From positions 558,001 to 622,000 of the forward strand of contig CBDAOL010000011.1 in assembly GCA_965198045.1 (NCBI GenBank): DNA of 64,000 bases, written 5' to 3'. A program made the translations under genes and the position numbers. The notes under the pieces are model-generated. The model was not told the DNA's origin, made no database searches, and saw only the letters and a list, made by a program, of their open reading frames with translations. Source of the DNA: CBDDEC01 sp965198045. GTDB taxonomy: Bacteria > Chloroflexota > Dehalococcoidia > UBA2979. This document shows, piece after piece, positions 47,257 through 56,020 of this stretch. Each line of letters begins with the position of its first letter. The stretch's first letter is position 1.

Positions 47257-49194
47257 CTACAGCGTCCGCTTCCACCACGCGAGCTGTTCCTCGACGTACG
47301 CCTCGCGCAGCCTCGGATGCGCCGTCACGGTGAAGCCGTGGTAGCCGCCCGGGAAGCGCAGGAACTCGACCTGCTTCCCCATCCGCTTCAGCGCCACGTA
47401 GTACTCCTCCGACTGCGCGATTGGGCAGCGGATGTCGAGCTCGCCGTGCACGAGCAGCACCGGCGTTTCCACCTCCGACGCGTATGTGATCGGCGAGTGC
47501 TTCGCGTACTCCTCGAGGTTCGTCCAGGGCGGACCGCCCCACTGCCGCTCGCCGAATCCCACGCCGATGTCGGTCGTGCCGTACATCGAGTACAGGTTCG
47601 TCACGGGCGCGCCCACGATCGCGCTCTTGAAGCGGTTCGTGTGCCCAATGATCCACGAGGTCATGAACCCGCCGTACGAGTACCCCGTCACCCCGAGGCG
47701 TGGCCCGTCGACGTAGGGTCGGCGCAGCACGCGCTCGACCGCGGCCATCTGGTCCTCGTAGTCTTCGCCGCCCCAGTCCTCGAACACCCGCGCCATGAAG
47801 TCGGCGCCATAGCTGGCCGAGCCCCGAGGGTTCGTCCACAGCACGAGGTAGCCCTGGGCGGCGAGCGTCTGCACGCTGGGGATCCAGCCGTTGCCATAGA
47901 AGCCGTTCGGACCGCCGTGGATCATCAGGATCAACGGATACCGCCGGTTCCGATCGAACCCTGGCGGGAACGTCAGCCAGCAGTCGATGTCGAACTCGCC
48001 ACGAGCCACGGTCAGCCGCTCGGTGCGGGCAAGATCGTGCGTCCGGACATAGTCGCGCGACACGCTAGTCAGTCGCCGCGAGTCGCCGGTCGCCGCCTCG
48101 TGCACCGCGACCTCGGTCGGCCGGCGGAGCGTTGAACTCGTGAGCGCGAACCTCGTGCTGTCCGGCGTCGAGGAGAACTCGTACGCTAGCTCTGACTCGG
48201 TGCGGACGCGCTGCAGTCGGCCGCCGCTGGCGGCCACGCTGTAAATCCCGGTCGAGCCGCGCTCCACCGCGAGGAACGTGATCCGCCGGCGGTGCCAGAC
48301 GAGCGGCGGACCGTCGTCCAGCGGGAAGCCTGCCCCCAGCGGGTCAATGCTGTCGTTCGTCAGTTGCCTCGGCTCGCCGCCGCGTCGCGCGACGGACCAC
48401 ACGTACGCATACGCGTCCTCGTCGCTCGCGATGTATGCGATCTCCCGCCCGTCCGGCGACCAGGCGATCGAGCCGGAGCCTCGGACGTCGCGCACGAGGC
48501 GGTCGACGCTGCGGCCGCGCGCCGAAATCGCGCACAGCTCGAACCGCCCCGGCAGCTTCGTTTGCCGCGATCGCGAACGATCCGTCGAGAAGAACGCAAT
48601 ACGCCGACCGTCCGGGGACGGCGCAGCGCTCGAGGCGTCGTGGTCGCCGCGCGTCAGTTGCCGCGTCCCGCTGCCGTCCGCCTCGGCGAGGAAGAGTTGC
48701 CGGTGCGAGTCCCCGCGCCAGCCGATGCCGTCCGCCCGGTAGTAGATGCGGTTCACCCGCTGAACGTGCGGCCCCTCCTCGTCGCTCGCGTTCGGATCAA
48801 CGTTGGCCGTGACGACCAGTTGCGCGCCCGAGGGCATCCATACGATCGAGGTAGCCCCGCCGGCGATGTCCGTGACCTGCTGCGCCTCGCCACCGTCGAG
48901 GGGCAGCACCCAGACCTGCGCGTGCGTGGGCTCGCCCTCGACGGTGGGACGGCGCAGGAACGCGATCCGCGATCCGTCTGGCGACCAGCGCGGCATCCCA
49001 TCGCCGTCGCCCGAGGTGAGCATCCGCGGCGCTCCGCCCTCAGCGGACACCAGCTCGAGGTGCGCCGAACCCTTCATCTCCTCGCGACTGACATCGCCTC
49101 GGACGTAGACCACCTGGCTTCCGTCGGGCGAGATGGCAGGCTGCCCGACGGTCGGCAGGTCGAAGATGTAGTCGGAGCCGATTCGCTTCGCCAT
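47257..49194 (-). CDS. S9-family prolyl oligopeptidase-type peptidase
   Basis: 645 residues. An N-terminal beta-propeller with repeated SPDG strands (PAISPDGSQVVYVRG, RWSPDGSRIAFLR) precedes an alpha/beta hydrolase domain with Ser506 in GYSYGGF, Asp587 in HGELDIRCP and His619 in GGYHGFT. No signal peptide, so cytoplasmic, probably acylaminoacyl-peptidase-like. Confidence 0.93.
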   Translation of the reverse strand: MAKRIGSDYIFDLPTVGQPAISPDGSQVVYVRGDVSREEMKGSAHLELVSAEGGAPRMLTSGDGDGMPRWSPDGSRIAFLRRPTVEGEPTHAQVWVLPLDGGEAQQVTDIAGGATSIVWMPSGAQLVVTANVDPNASDEEGPHVQRVNRIYYRADGIGWRGDSHRQLFLAEADGSGTRQLTRGDHDASSAAPSPDGRRIAFFSTDRSRSRQTKLPGRFELCAISARGRSVDRLVRDVRGSGSIAWSPDGREIAYIASDEDAYAYVWSVARRGGEPRQLTNDSIDPLGAGFPLDDGPPLVWHRRRITFLAVERGSTGIYSVAASGGRLQRVRTESELAYEFSSTPDSTRFALTSSTLRRPTEVAVHEAATGDSRRLTSVSRDYVRTHDLARTERLTVARGEFDIDCWLTFPPGFDRNRRYPLILMIHGGPNGFYGNGWIPSVQTLAAQGYLVLWTNPRGSASYGADFMARVFEDWGGEDYEDQMAAVERVLRRPYVDGPRLGVTGYSYGGFMTSWIIGHTNRFKSAIVGAPVTNLYSMYGTTDIGVGFGERQWGGPPWTNLEEYAKHSPITYASEVETPVLLVHGELDIRCPIAQSEEYYVALKRMGKQVEFLRFPGGYHGFTVTAHPRLREAYVEEQLAWWKRTL

Positions 49195-49218
49195 GACGCG
49201 CCCCCTTCGGGCGCGCCG

Positions 49219-49248
49219 ACGCTAGGCGGCGTACGCCGCGCTGGTCAA
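49219..49248 (-). promoter_or_regulatory. Promoter with central palindrome upstream of the S9 peptidase
   Basis: On the minus strand TTGACC (49248-49243), 18-bp spacer, TAGCGT (49224-49219). The spacer contains a perfect 14-bp palindrome, GCGGCGTACGCCGC (49226-49239), placed where a repressor would block polymerase. Confidence 0.5.
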
Positions 49249-49270
49249 GGAGCTGGATCGGGTCGGAGGA

Positions 49271-49888
49271 CTAGCGCTCGCCGGTCACTCCGCCGGCGTT
49301 CGCCAGCAGCTCCTCGAGGTGCATCTGCCACTCGAGCGCCTCGCGCCGCTGCGCGGCTGTGGTCGCGAGCTCTTCGTAGATCGCTTGGCCCCAGCGGAGG
49401 TGCTCCTCCTCGTCGAGGAGGATGTGCTTGAGGATGCGCACGGTCGGACCGTCCGACACGGGATCGGTCGCCTGCATGTGGTAGCGGTAGTTGACCGCTA
49501 GGTGCGTCTTCAGCACGCGGTACAGCCCCACGATGCGCAGCAGCTCGTCGCCCTGGCCCTGCAGCACCTCGCAGAACTTGACGAAGTCCTCGTTCGGCGG
49601 CTCCTCCGCCGTCGAGGAGCGCAGCGTCGGTGGGTTGCTGTAGTCCGCGCCCTCGAGGATGCGCAGCTCCGGCAGCCGCATGCCCAGGTCGTGGTGATGG
49701 ACGGCGTCGTCGTAGGCGAACTCGGAGATCGTCCACTTGATCTTGATCGTCGGGCAGGTCGGCGCCCAGCCCGCGCCGGTCACCATGCAGATGCGCTCGG
49801 CGTACTTGTAGTTGAGCAGCCGCCGCGCATTGTCGTTGACGGCGAACGCCCCGCCGATCGTGCGCTGGTCCAGTGCGTACTCGGTCAT
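49271..49888 (-). CDS. Ferritin-like di-iron protein, second subunit of the trio
   Basis: 205 residues. Possible di-iron ligands lie in ISEFAYDDAVHHH, in KFCEVLQGQGDELLRIV, and in the ExxH of LLDEEEHLRWGQAIYEE. It overlaps the ferredoxin gene (ATGA), which follows another ferritin-like gene. Resembles PaaA/PaaC or BoxB-like folds only at the level of helical ligand patterns; function unknown. Confidence 0.65.
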   Translation of the reverse strand: MTEYALDQRTIGGAFAVNDNARRLLNYKYAERICMVTGAGWAPTCPTIKIKWTISEFAYDDAVHHHDLGMRLPELRILEGADYSNPPTLRSSTAEEPPNEDFVKFCEVLQGQGDELLRIVGLYRVLKTHLAVNYRYHMQATDPVSDGPTVRILKHILLDEEEHLRWGQAIYEELATTAAQRREALEWQMHLEELLANAGGVTGER

Positions 49889-50208
49889 GTCGTGCTCCCC
49901 GCCCGGCGCTCGATCACGGCAAAAGCGCGGGCGTCGACCGCGGTCCGCAACTCGCGGCCGCGGTGAGCGAACTCATGCGCGCGCGTGACCGCCCGCTCGC
50001 GCTGCTCAGCGCTCGGCTGCACGTCCGGGTGCGAGGTGATGCAATCGATGGGGCAGAGCGGCATGCAGATGTTGCAGTCGATGCACCACTCATCCTTGAT
50101 CACATGGTGCCGATGGCCGGTCGAGAAGTACTTGATCGCGCCCGTCGGGCACGCCAACCGGCAGAGCCCGCAGTTGATGCAGGGTTCCAGTTCGATGCGG
50201 TAGGTCAT
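49885..50208 (-). CDS. 2[4Fe-4S] ferredoxin
   Basis: 107 residues from the ATG at 50208. Cys10, 13, 16 and 20, then Cys42, 45, 48 and 52 give two CxxCxxCxxxCP sites, with C-terminal helices of about 45 residues. Lies between two di-iron protein genes and likely feeds them electrons. Confidence 0.88.
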   Translation of the reverse strand: MTYRIELEPCINCGLCRLACPTGAIKYFSTGHRHHVIKDEWCIDCNICMPLCPIDCITSHPDVQPSAEQRERAVTRAHEFAHRGRELRTAVDARAFAVIERRAGSTT

Positions 50209-50366
50209 CCAGCGATCACGCGCACTCGGTTCAGTCGCCGGCGGCCGCGGTCGAACCACCCGAGGGCGCCTCGGGCTGCGCGTCCGGCTCGTAGCCGTCC
50301 GACAGCGGACCGACCAGCACCGATGTCGCACGGTCGGTCTCGCCCTGCATGAAGTCGATCACCTCC

Positions 50367-50451
50367 GCCTTCACCTCGGCGGAGAGGTGCCTTCACCTCG
50401 GCGGAGACGTGCCTTCACCTCGGCGGAGAGGTGCCTTCACCTCGGCGGAGA
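50367..50451. repeat. 22-bp tandem repeat disrupting the first di-iron gene
   Basis: GCCTTCACCTCGGCGGAGA begins at 50367, 50389, 50411 and 50433, an exact 22-bp period (three full units and a partial). Three extra units add 66 bp, a multiple of three, but 22 is not. The reading frame rotates through the array and meets a TGA in the third phase. No spacers, so not CRISPR. Confidence 0.95.
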
Positions 50452-51184
50452 CGTTGCGTCCGACGCGATCGCGCATCGCCTCGGTCATGGCCTGAGCGCG
50501 CATCGCGACCTGCTCGGCCTGCGGCTTGTCCTCGGCGATCTTCTTGAGGAACCAGTCGCCGATGGCGACGTGGACGACCTCGTCGGCCCAGTTGTAGTCG
50601 TACACCAGCGTCATCATGTCGTCACCGATGTGCTCGCCGAGGCGACTCACGCCGGAGAAGAGCCGCAGCGCCGCCCCCTCGACCCCGACGTTCGTCGAGG
50701 ACAGCGACATCACCGGGTTGAGCTGGCGGATGCGCATGGCCTGGCGCTGCTCCTCGCTCATCTGGTCCCCGACGCTCGCGCCGGCCAGCGTGTCCGGGTA
50801 CTCGCCCAGTGTGCCGCCGTACTCGAGCTCGAGCAGCTCCGTGCCCAGGCGTGCGTGGCGCACCTCGTCCCAGGTCTGGCGCACCATCGCGTGGATCAGA
50901 CCGTCCGGGACCTCCTGGTCCTCCCAGCGGGCCACGTTGCGGCCGAACGCGTCGATGCCGGCGTACTCCGCGCTCACGATCGAGGAGACCATCGCGCGCT
51001 TGTACTCCACGTCCTCCGGGTCCGAGATGATCAGCCGCTGCAGCACGTCCGCGCCGTAGTTCTCAGCGCCGCCGATCTTCTCCTCGAGGCGCTCGCGCTC
51101 CGCGTCGTCGATCACCGCCATCGGGCGGTACTCGGGGTTGCGGACGGCGGGGTGGTCATCAAGGAAGGTGGCTAGAATGCCCAT
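50393..51184 (-). CDS. Ferritin-like di-iron protein, truncated by 22-bp repeat
   Basis: ATG at 51184. Four-helix ligands are visible: VSAEYAGIDAF, the ExxH in WDEVRHARLG, VGVEGAALRL, and the DExxH in WADEVVHVAIG, so the di-iron site is intact. The present stop at 50393 comes from the repeat array. Collapsing the extra units restores an in-frame end at 50231, adding VIDFMQGETDRATS and a Gly/Ala/Ser tail. First of the trio, 22 bp upstream of the ferredoxin by the restored end. Substrate unknown. Confidence 0.75.
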   Translation of the reverse strand: MGILATFLDDHPAVRNPEYRPMAVIDDAERERLEEKIGGAENYGADVLQRLIISDPEDVEYKRAMVSSIVSAEYAGIDAFGRNVARWEDQEVPDGLIHAMVRQTWDEVRHARLGTELLELEYGGTLGEYPDTLAGASVGDQMSEEQRQAMRIRQLNPVMSLSSTNVGVEGAALRLFSGVSRLGEHIGDDMMTLVYDYNWADEVVHVAIGDWFLKKIAEDKPQAEQVAMRAQAMTEAMRDRVGRNVSAEVKAPLRRGEGTSPPR

Positions 51185-51222
51185 GCGAGCCTCCGGAGGG
51201 GCGCCGGGCGAGCCCGGCCACT

Positions 51223-51234
51223 GCAATCGATTGC
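51223..51234. promoter_or_regulatory. Palindromic LacI-type operator candidate
   Basis: GCAATCGATTGC is a perfect 12-bp palindrome with the AAnCGnTT core typical of LacI/GalR-family operators. It sits just downstream of the -10 of the di-iron trio, where binding would block transcription. A LacI-family gene lies at 61673-62680, but any link is inference. Confidence 0.45.
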
Positions 51235-51242
51235 CTGCCTGA

Positions 51243-51272
51243 ACGATATTCGTCGGCGATGTGACCCGTCAA
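51243..51272 (-). promoter_or_regulatory. Promoter of the di-iron/ferredoxin trio
   Basis: On the minus strand TTGACG (51272-51267), 18-bp spacer, TATCGT (51248-51243). The -35 matches consensus at five of six. It lies in the 118-bp gap after the amidohydrolase stop, so the trio has its own promoter. Confidence 0.6.
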
Positions 51273-51302
51273 ACAACGGCCAATCTCAGGTGCGGCGTCC
51301 GT

Positions 51303-52661
51303 TCACTCAGGTTCGCCCGCATCGATACGCCCCAGCAGCTCCGCCGGATCGTAGACCTCGCCGCCCTTGACCACCGTGACGAGGTTGCGCGTCGCCGTGA
51401 TGTCCTCCAGCGGGTTGCCATCGATCACGAGCACGTCGGCGACGCGCCCCGCCTCCAGCGTGCCCTGCTCGCCGTCGGCCCGCAGCACGCGCGCCGCGTC
51501 GAGGGTGGCCGCCTGCAGCACGTCCGCGTTCGTAAAGCCGTTGCTGGCCAGCAGTTCGAGTTCGCTGTGCAACGAGAAGCCCGGGTTGAGCGGCGGCACC
51601 GCACCGACATCCGTGCTCGGCAGGACGCGGCCGCCGGCCGCGTGCACTCGATGCAAGAACTCGATCTGCTTGGCCTGTGCGACCTCGGCGATCTCGGAGG
51701 TCACGGGCTCGCTGGCTGGGGCGCCGCTAGCGGCACGCGCCGCCTGCAGTTGCTCGCGCATCGCCGCTCTCTGGCGGTCGCGTTCACGCATGATGCGCGG
51801 GCGGAACGCCTGTCCGGGACGCTCCTCGTCGGTCGCGCTGACCAGGCCACTGATGAGCACCGTGGTTGGGCTGATCGAAACCTCGTGCTCGACCAGCTGG
51901 CCGATGAAGTCGGTCACGTAATCTGCGTCGAGGTCGGCGTTGGCCCAGCCGTGGCTCAGCCACGACCAGTAGTCCGGGCGGCCGCCGTTGCCGCCCTCGC
52001 GCGTGTGCCGGTCCTCGGGCCGCGCGACGTCCTGGTAGACGGTCGCGTGCACATGCTCCAGGCAGTTGATCCCCAGCGCCACGGCCTCGCTCGCCCAGGT
52101 CCGTCCGAGGTGGCCCGTCACCGGGACGCGCCCGCCTGCGGCCTCGATCATCGGCCCGGCCAGGTCGGTTCGGAGCCCCGCGTAGAGTTTGATGCCGTCC
52201 ACGCCTCGATCGACCAGCTCGTTGATGTGCGCGACCCCCTCCTCGACGGTGGACTGCATCCACGTCAGTCCGCCCAGCGCGCCACCGAGGACAGACGGGT
52301 CGCCGTCGAGCAGTGGTCCGTAGACGAAGAGGCGAGGTCCGACGCGCTCGCCCGCCGCGATCGCCGCGCGCATCGGCAGCGACTCATCGACGTCCGATCC
52401 CACATCGCGCACCGTCGTGATGCCCGTGCCGAGGAAGCTGTACAGCGAGTCGTCGCTGCAGAGCTGCACGTGCACGTGCATGTCGACGAGGCCCGGCATC
52501 ACGAAGCGCCCGCGCGCGTCGATCTGCTGCACACCGTCGGGCGGAGCCTCCGTCGAGGTGGAGACGATCCGCCCGTCCTCGATCAGGACGGTCGCGTCGT
52601 CGAGGGGTGCGTCGCGCGTCGCGTCCCAGACGCGTCCGCCGACGATGGCGAGTGCGCTCAC
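51303..52661 (-). CDS. Amidohydrolase-family metal-dependent hydrolase
   Basis: 452 residues. His62 and His64 in VDMHVHV are the first metal ligands; KLYAGL carries a candidate Lys ligand; VTGHLGRT and EHVHATV supply later His; STDVGA supplies the Asp. C-terminal GTLEAGRVADVLVIDGNPLED is typical. GTG start, 1 bp after the upstream gene. Substrate unknown (cyclic amide or imidazolonepropionase-like). Confidence 0.88.
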   Translation of the reverse strand: MSALAIVGGRVWDATRDAPLDDATVLIEDGRIVSTSTEAPPDGVQQIDARGRFVMPGLVDMHVHVQLCSDDSLYSFLGTGITTVRDVGSDVDESLPMRAAIAAGERVGPRLFVYGPLLDGDPSVLGGALGGLTWMQSTVEEGVAHINELVDRGVDGIKLYAGLRTDLAGPMIEAAGGRVPVTGHLGRTWASEAVALGINCLEHVHATVYQDVARPEDRHTREGGNGGRPDYWSWLSHGWANADLDADYVTDFIGQLVEHEVSISPTTVLISGLVSATDEERPGQAFRPRIMRERDRQRAAMREQLQAARAASGAPASEPVTSEIAEVAQAKQIEFLHRVHAAGGRVLPSTDVGAVPPLNPGFSLHSELELLASNGFTNADVLQAATLDAARVLRADGEQGTLEAGRVADVLVIDGNPLEDITATRNLVTVVKGGEVYDPAELLGRIDAGEPE

Positions 52662-52662
52662 G

Positions 52663-53010
52663 TTAGAACTCGTGGTTGATCGCCGACTCGAGTGTGTACT
52701 CGTAGTAGGTGATGGCCTCGGACACGGCGAAGTGGTCGCGAATGAACTCGATCTCCGGCTTCTTCGCCATCACCGAGTCAAGCTTGAGGTTCGCGCCGAG
52801 GTTCGGCCAGCGCATCACCGCCGGCATCTTCCGACCCGGGCGCGGCTCGATCGTCTCCTCGAGCATGTCGGGCTTGTGCGTCAGCTGGTACAGGTATGCA
52901 TCCGCGAGGATCTTGACCGCGTCGGTCCCCTGGCCCTCTCGCATGTGCTGGTAGGCGTTCTCGATCTGCGCGCGCAGATCGCCGTCCTGGATCTCGTCGG
53001 GCTTAGCCAT
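52663..53010 (-). CDS. Hypothetical protein
   Basis: 115 residues from the ATG at 53010. Mixed helical, with a Pro/Arg-rich centre and FIRDHFAVSEAITYYEYTLE near the end. No cysteine and no signal peptide. It lies between the amidohydrolase and the broken luciferase-like gene with tight spacing, so it probably belonged to their operon. Confidence 0.55.
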   Translation of the reverse strand: MAKPDEIQDGDLRAQIENAYQHMREGQGTDAVKILADAYLYQLTHKPDMLEETIEPRPGRKMPAVMRWPNLGANLKLDSVMAKKPEIEFIRDHFAVSEAITYYEYTLESAINHEF

Positions 53011-53068
53011 GCCGCGTCTCCACACTGGCGCGAACGCCACCTGGCGCTCGCGCGTGGTCCCGTCGAGG

Positions 53069-53517
53069 CTAGATCGAGGAGTTGATCGGGAACTCGACCC
53101 CGGCCAACTGCTCGTCGCGCCACGACCGGTGGACGGTCTCGTGCCGCTCCTTGAACTCGGGCAACACCTTCGTCCCGAACTCCTGGATCGACTCCATGAT
53201 GTGCTCGTGCTTCCGGTCGCCCGCCTGCGCTACGAAGATCATCGTGTCCAAGTGCTGATCCTCGTAGAGCTTGAGCGTCTCGCGCACGCTGTCCACCGTG
53301 CCGATGGCGTTGCCCGAGCGTGCGGCGCGGCAGAGGGCGCGCTGCACCTCTTCCTCCGGCTCGCTCTCTCGGATCTGCGTCTCGGTGAGGAAACCACCGC
53401 GCGCCGCCTGCACCTCCGCCTCACCCTCCGAGGAGGAGTCGCGGTACTGCTTGTAGAGATTCTACGTGTCCGGCTGGTGCTTCCCGCCCGTCGCCGGGTT
53501 GTAGTAGTAGCCCAGCG
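53069..53517 (-). pseudogene. 3' fragment of a luciferase-like monooxygenase gene
   Basis: Encodes the C-terminal part of the enzyme whose N-terminal part lies at 55089-55894. Removing the IS plus one 4-bp target copy (1575 bp) joins the two frames exactly through SYSLGYYYNPATGGKHQ. A further in-frame TAG at 53464-53462 interrupts the fragment, so it carries at least two lesions. Confidence 0.85.
53514..53517. repeat. 4-bp target-site duplication (left copy)
   Basis: AGCG borders the left IS end and recurs at 55089-55092 immediately outside the right end. Confidence 0.75.
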
Positions 53518-55088
53518 GAGGCTGTCGCATGGAGTGGCGTGGGCGGAGCGCCACGAGGGCCAAGAGGTCAGCCGGTCGGTTGTCGGGGCGGAGTAGCCGC
53601 CTCTCACAGGGCAGCGGCGCTACGCGGCCGCCACGGCGGCAGACCAGCCTCTTTGCCGGGGGTTGCCGTTCGCTGGCCAGGAGGACGGCCGCGCCCGGCG
53701 ATAGAGCTTCTTGAGGTTGTGGGTGGCGGCGATCAGCTTCCATTCGCTGGCGCACGAGGCGATCCCGCGCCGCATGAACCGGCGGATGCCGCGGTTCTCC
53801 TTGACGTCGCCGAAGACGGGTTCGATCATCCAGCGCCGCTGCTCGTAGAGACGCCGGCCACGCTGCGTCGCCAGCTTGCGATCCATCCGTTCACGGACGG
53901 AGAGCCCGGCAGGGATGCGCCCGCGCGGCGGCGCCGCGCCGACGCGCCGGTTGCGGTCGCTGCGGGTCGCGAGCAGCAGCTCCGGACCTGCGCTCCCCGC
54001 CTGCCGCACGTTCGCCTCGGAGTAGTAGCCGGCATCAGCCAGCAGCACGCGCGCCGGCCCGCAGTGTGCGGCCTGCAGGTTGCGGTGCATCACCTCGATC
54101 ATCGGTTGCAGCTCGTGCATGTCGGTCGCCTGTCGGCTCACCTCGGCCGCGACGATGATCTGGTCGCGGGTCGTCACCGCCTGCACGTTGTAGCCTTGGA
54201 AGTAGCCGTGATAGTCGCGCACCACGCGGCTGTCCGGGTCGGTGACGTTCACCTTCGCACCCTGCTCGGGCTGCGGCGGCTTCGGGCGGCGCCCGCGCCG
54301 GTCCTTCTCCGCGCGGCTCCTGAGGCGTTGCTCGTAGTCCTCCTGCCGCTCCCGCTCTCGGGCCGCCAGTCGCTCCCGCGCCTCGTGCAACCGCTGCAGG
54401 CGCTCCTCGCGGTCCCTGAATCCCGGAGCCAACTCGTCGCCCCGCGCGTCGCCGAAGCGCGCGTTCTCCTCGGCGTCCACCCGCTCCGCTTCGTCGAGGA
54501 TGCGCCGCACCTCGGCCTCCAGGTCCGCATCCGTGCGGTTGCGCTCACGGCTGGCGTTGGCGTGCAGCTTGGTCCCGTCGAGCGCGACCACCCCGACCCG
54601 CACCAGACCAGCCTCGGCGCACAGCCTGAGCACCTCGGCGAACAGTCCCGAGAGCGCCTCCTCGTGCTGCTGGCGGAAACGGCAGATCGTCGCGTGGTCG
54701 GGGTGCTGGTTCGCGGTCAGCACCCGGAGGGCGATGTCCTCCCGGCAGCGCCGTTCGATCTGGCGGCTCGAGCGCTCGCCCTCGCAGTAGGCGTAGAGCA
54801 CGAGCGCGACCATCATCGACGGCTCGTACGCCTTCCGCCCCCAACCGTCCTCGCGGTAGCGCTCGTAGAACGCGGTGAGGTCCAACTGGCTGACCGCATC
54901 GAGCACGAACCACGCGAGGTGGTCCCCGGGCAGCCAGTCGCGGAGGCTGGCGGGCATCAGGTATTGCTGGTCACGGTCGCACGGCAAGAAACGCTGGGTC
55001 ACGGCGGCACCTCGGAATCACTCCGCCCCCGCCGCCATGCTCATCGTATAGCGATGTCCCCCTCTTCGTGGGTTTGTGCGACAGCCTC
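53518..55088 (-). mobile_element. IS1182-family insertion sequence, 1571 bp
   Basis: Ends are perfect 12-bp inverted repeats GAGGCTGTCGCA (53518-53529 and 55077-55088) flanked by AGCG. It carries one intact transposase and interrupts a luciferase-like monooxygenase gene. The empty site can be reconstructed exactly from the flanking reading frame. Confidence 0.92.
53620..55002 (-). CDS. IS1182-family DDE transposase
   Basis: 460 residues. The N-terminal DUF772-like domain has FLPCDRDQQYLMPASLRDW and SSRQIERRCREDIALRVL. Catalytic residues are probably Asp in VVALDGTK, Asp in LLADAGYYSE and Glu in MIEPVFGDVKENRG. A charged coiled insertion lies at about 160-240. Appears intact, so the element may be active. 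Confidence 0.93.
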   Translation of the reverse strand: MTQRFLPCDRDQQYLMPASLRDWLPGDHLAWFVLDAVSQLDLTAFYERYREDGWGRKAYEPSMMVALVLYAYCEGERSSRQIERRCREDIALRVLTANQHPDHATICRFRQQHEEALSGLFAEVLRLCAEAGLVRVGVVALDGTKLHANASRERNRTDADLEAEVRRILDEAERVDAEENARFGDARGDELAPGFRDREERLQRLHEARERLAARERERQEDYEQRLRSRAEKDRRGRRPKPPQPEQGAKVNVTDPDSRVVRDYHGYFQGYNVQAVTTRDQIIVAAEVSRQATDMHELQPMIEVMHRNLQAAHCGPARVLLADAGYYSEANVRQAGSAGPELLLATRSDRNRRVGAAPPRGRIPAGLSVRERMDRKLATQRGRRLYEQRRWMIEPVFGDVKENRGIRRFMRRGIASCASEWKLIAATHNLKKLYRRARPSSWPANGNPRQRGWSAAVAAA

Positions 55089-55894
55089 AGCGAGTACGAG
55101 AAGAACCCGGGGCCACCCGCGGAGCGCTTCAGCGCCTCCTCGTCGGTTGGCCCGATCATGAACGTGTTCAACACCGCCAGCGCCGGGTTGATGGCCTGCC
55201 CGATCGGCATGCACTCCTCGCGCACGAGCCGGTAGTACTCGTTCGCGCGGTCGCCCAGCTCCTCCGGCGTCTCGAACCCGAAGCCCAGCGAGCCCATGCC
55301 GAGGCGTGCCGCCACCATCGTGGTCTCGCGCCTCGACGCGGCTACCCACAGCGGCGGGTGCGGCTTCTGGCGAGGCTTCGGCACCACGTTGCGCGACGGC
55401 ATCGAGAAGAACTCGCCCTCGAAGCCGCCGTAGGGCTCCTCGGTCATCATCTTCGTGATCTCGCGTGTGGACTCCTCCCACATCGCCTTCTTCATCCCGC
55501 GCTCGACCTCGAAGCCGCCCAGCTCCAAGTCGGACGCCGACTCCCCCGTGCCGAACTCCACGCGACCATCCGAGAGCAGATCGAGCGCCGCGATGCGCTC
55601 CGCGATGCGCGCCGGGTGGTTGTAGTTCGGCGGCGTCAGCACGATGCCATGGCCGAGGCGAATGTTCTTCGTGCGCTGCGACAGCGCCGCCATCATCAGC
55701 TCAGCCGCCGAGGAGTGTGAGTACTCCTCGAGGAAGTGATGCTCCACCTCGAACACGTAGTCAAAGCCGAGGGAGTCAGCGAGTTCGACCTGGTCCAGCA
55801 TCTCGTTGTAGATGCGGAACTCCGCCTCCTCGTCCCACGTCTCGTCGTCGTACTGCTTCGGGAGTTGGAGTTCGTAGAACAGTCCGAATTTCAC
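55089..55894 (-). pseudogene. 5' fragment of a luciferase-like (LLM) flavin monooxygenase gene
   Basis: GTG at 55894 begins VKFGLFYELQLPKQY, the usual start of bacterial LLM enzymes; an upstream start at 55999 is possible. HHFLEEYSHSSAAELMMAAL and RIRLG-like NIRLGHGIVLTPPNYNHP are flavin (FMN or F420) contacts. The IS begins after FFSYSL, so translation now runs into IS sequence. F420 genes elsewhere in the window make an F420-linked role possible. Confidence 0.85.
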
Positions 55895-56020
55895 GCCGTG
55901 CTTCGCCTTTGCTCCGTCGGCGCGGGTCGGTGGGACATCGTTTGCAACGCTCGGCTCATCCTGTTCGCCGCCCCTCGCGGTGTCAAGAGAGTGGGTCAAG
56001 AGATGGCTGAGATCGTCCGG

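Noticed and set aside
50367..50451. 22-bp repeats as a CRISPR array
   Set aside because: Units are directly adjacent with no spacers and lie within a coding sequence.
53539..55161. Open frame antisense to the transposase
   Set aside because: Runs across both IS ends and has no start signal; shadow.
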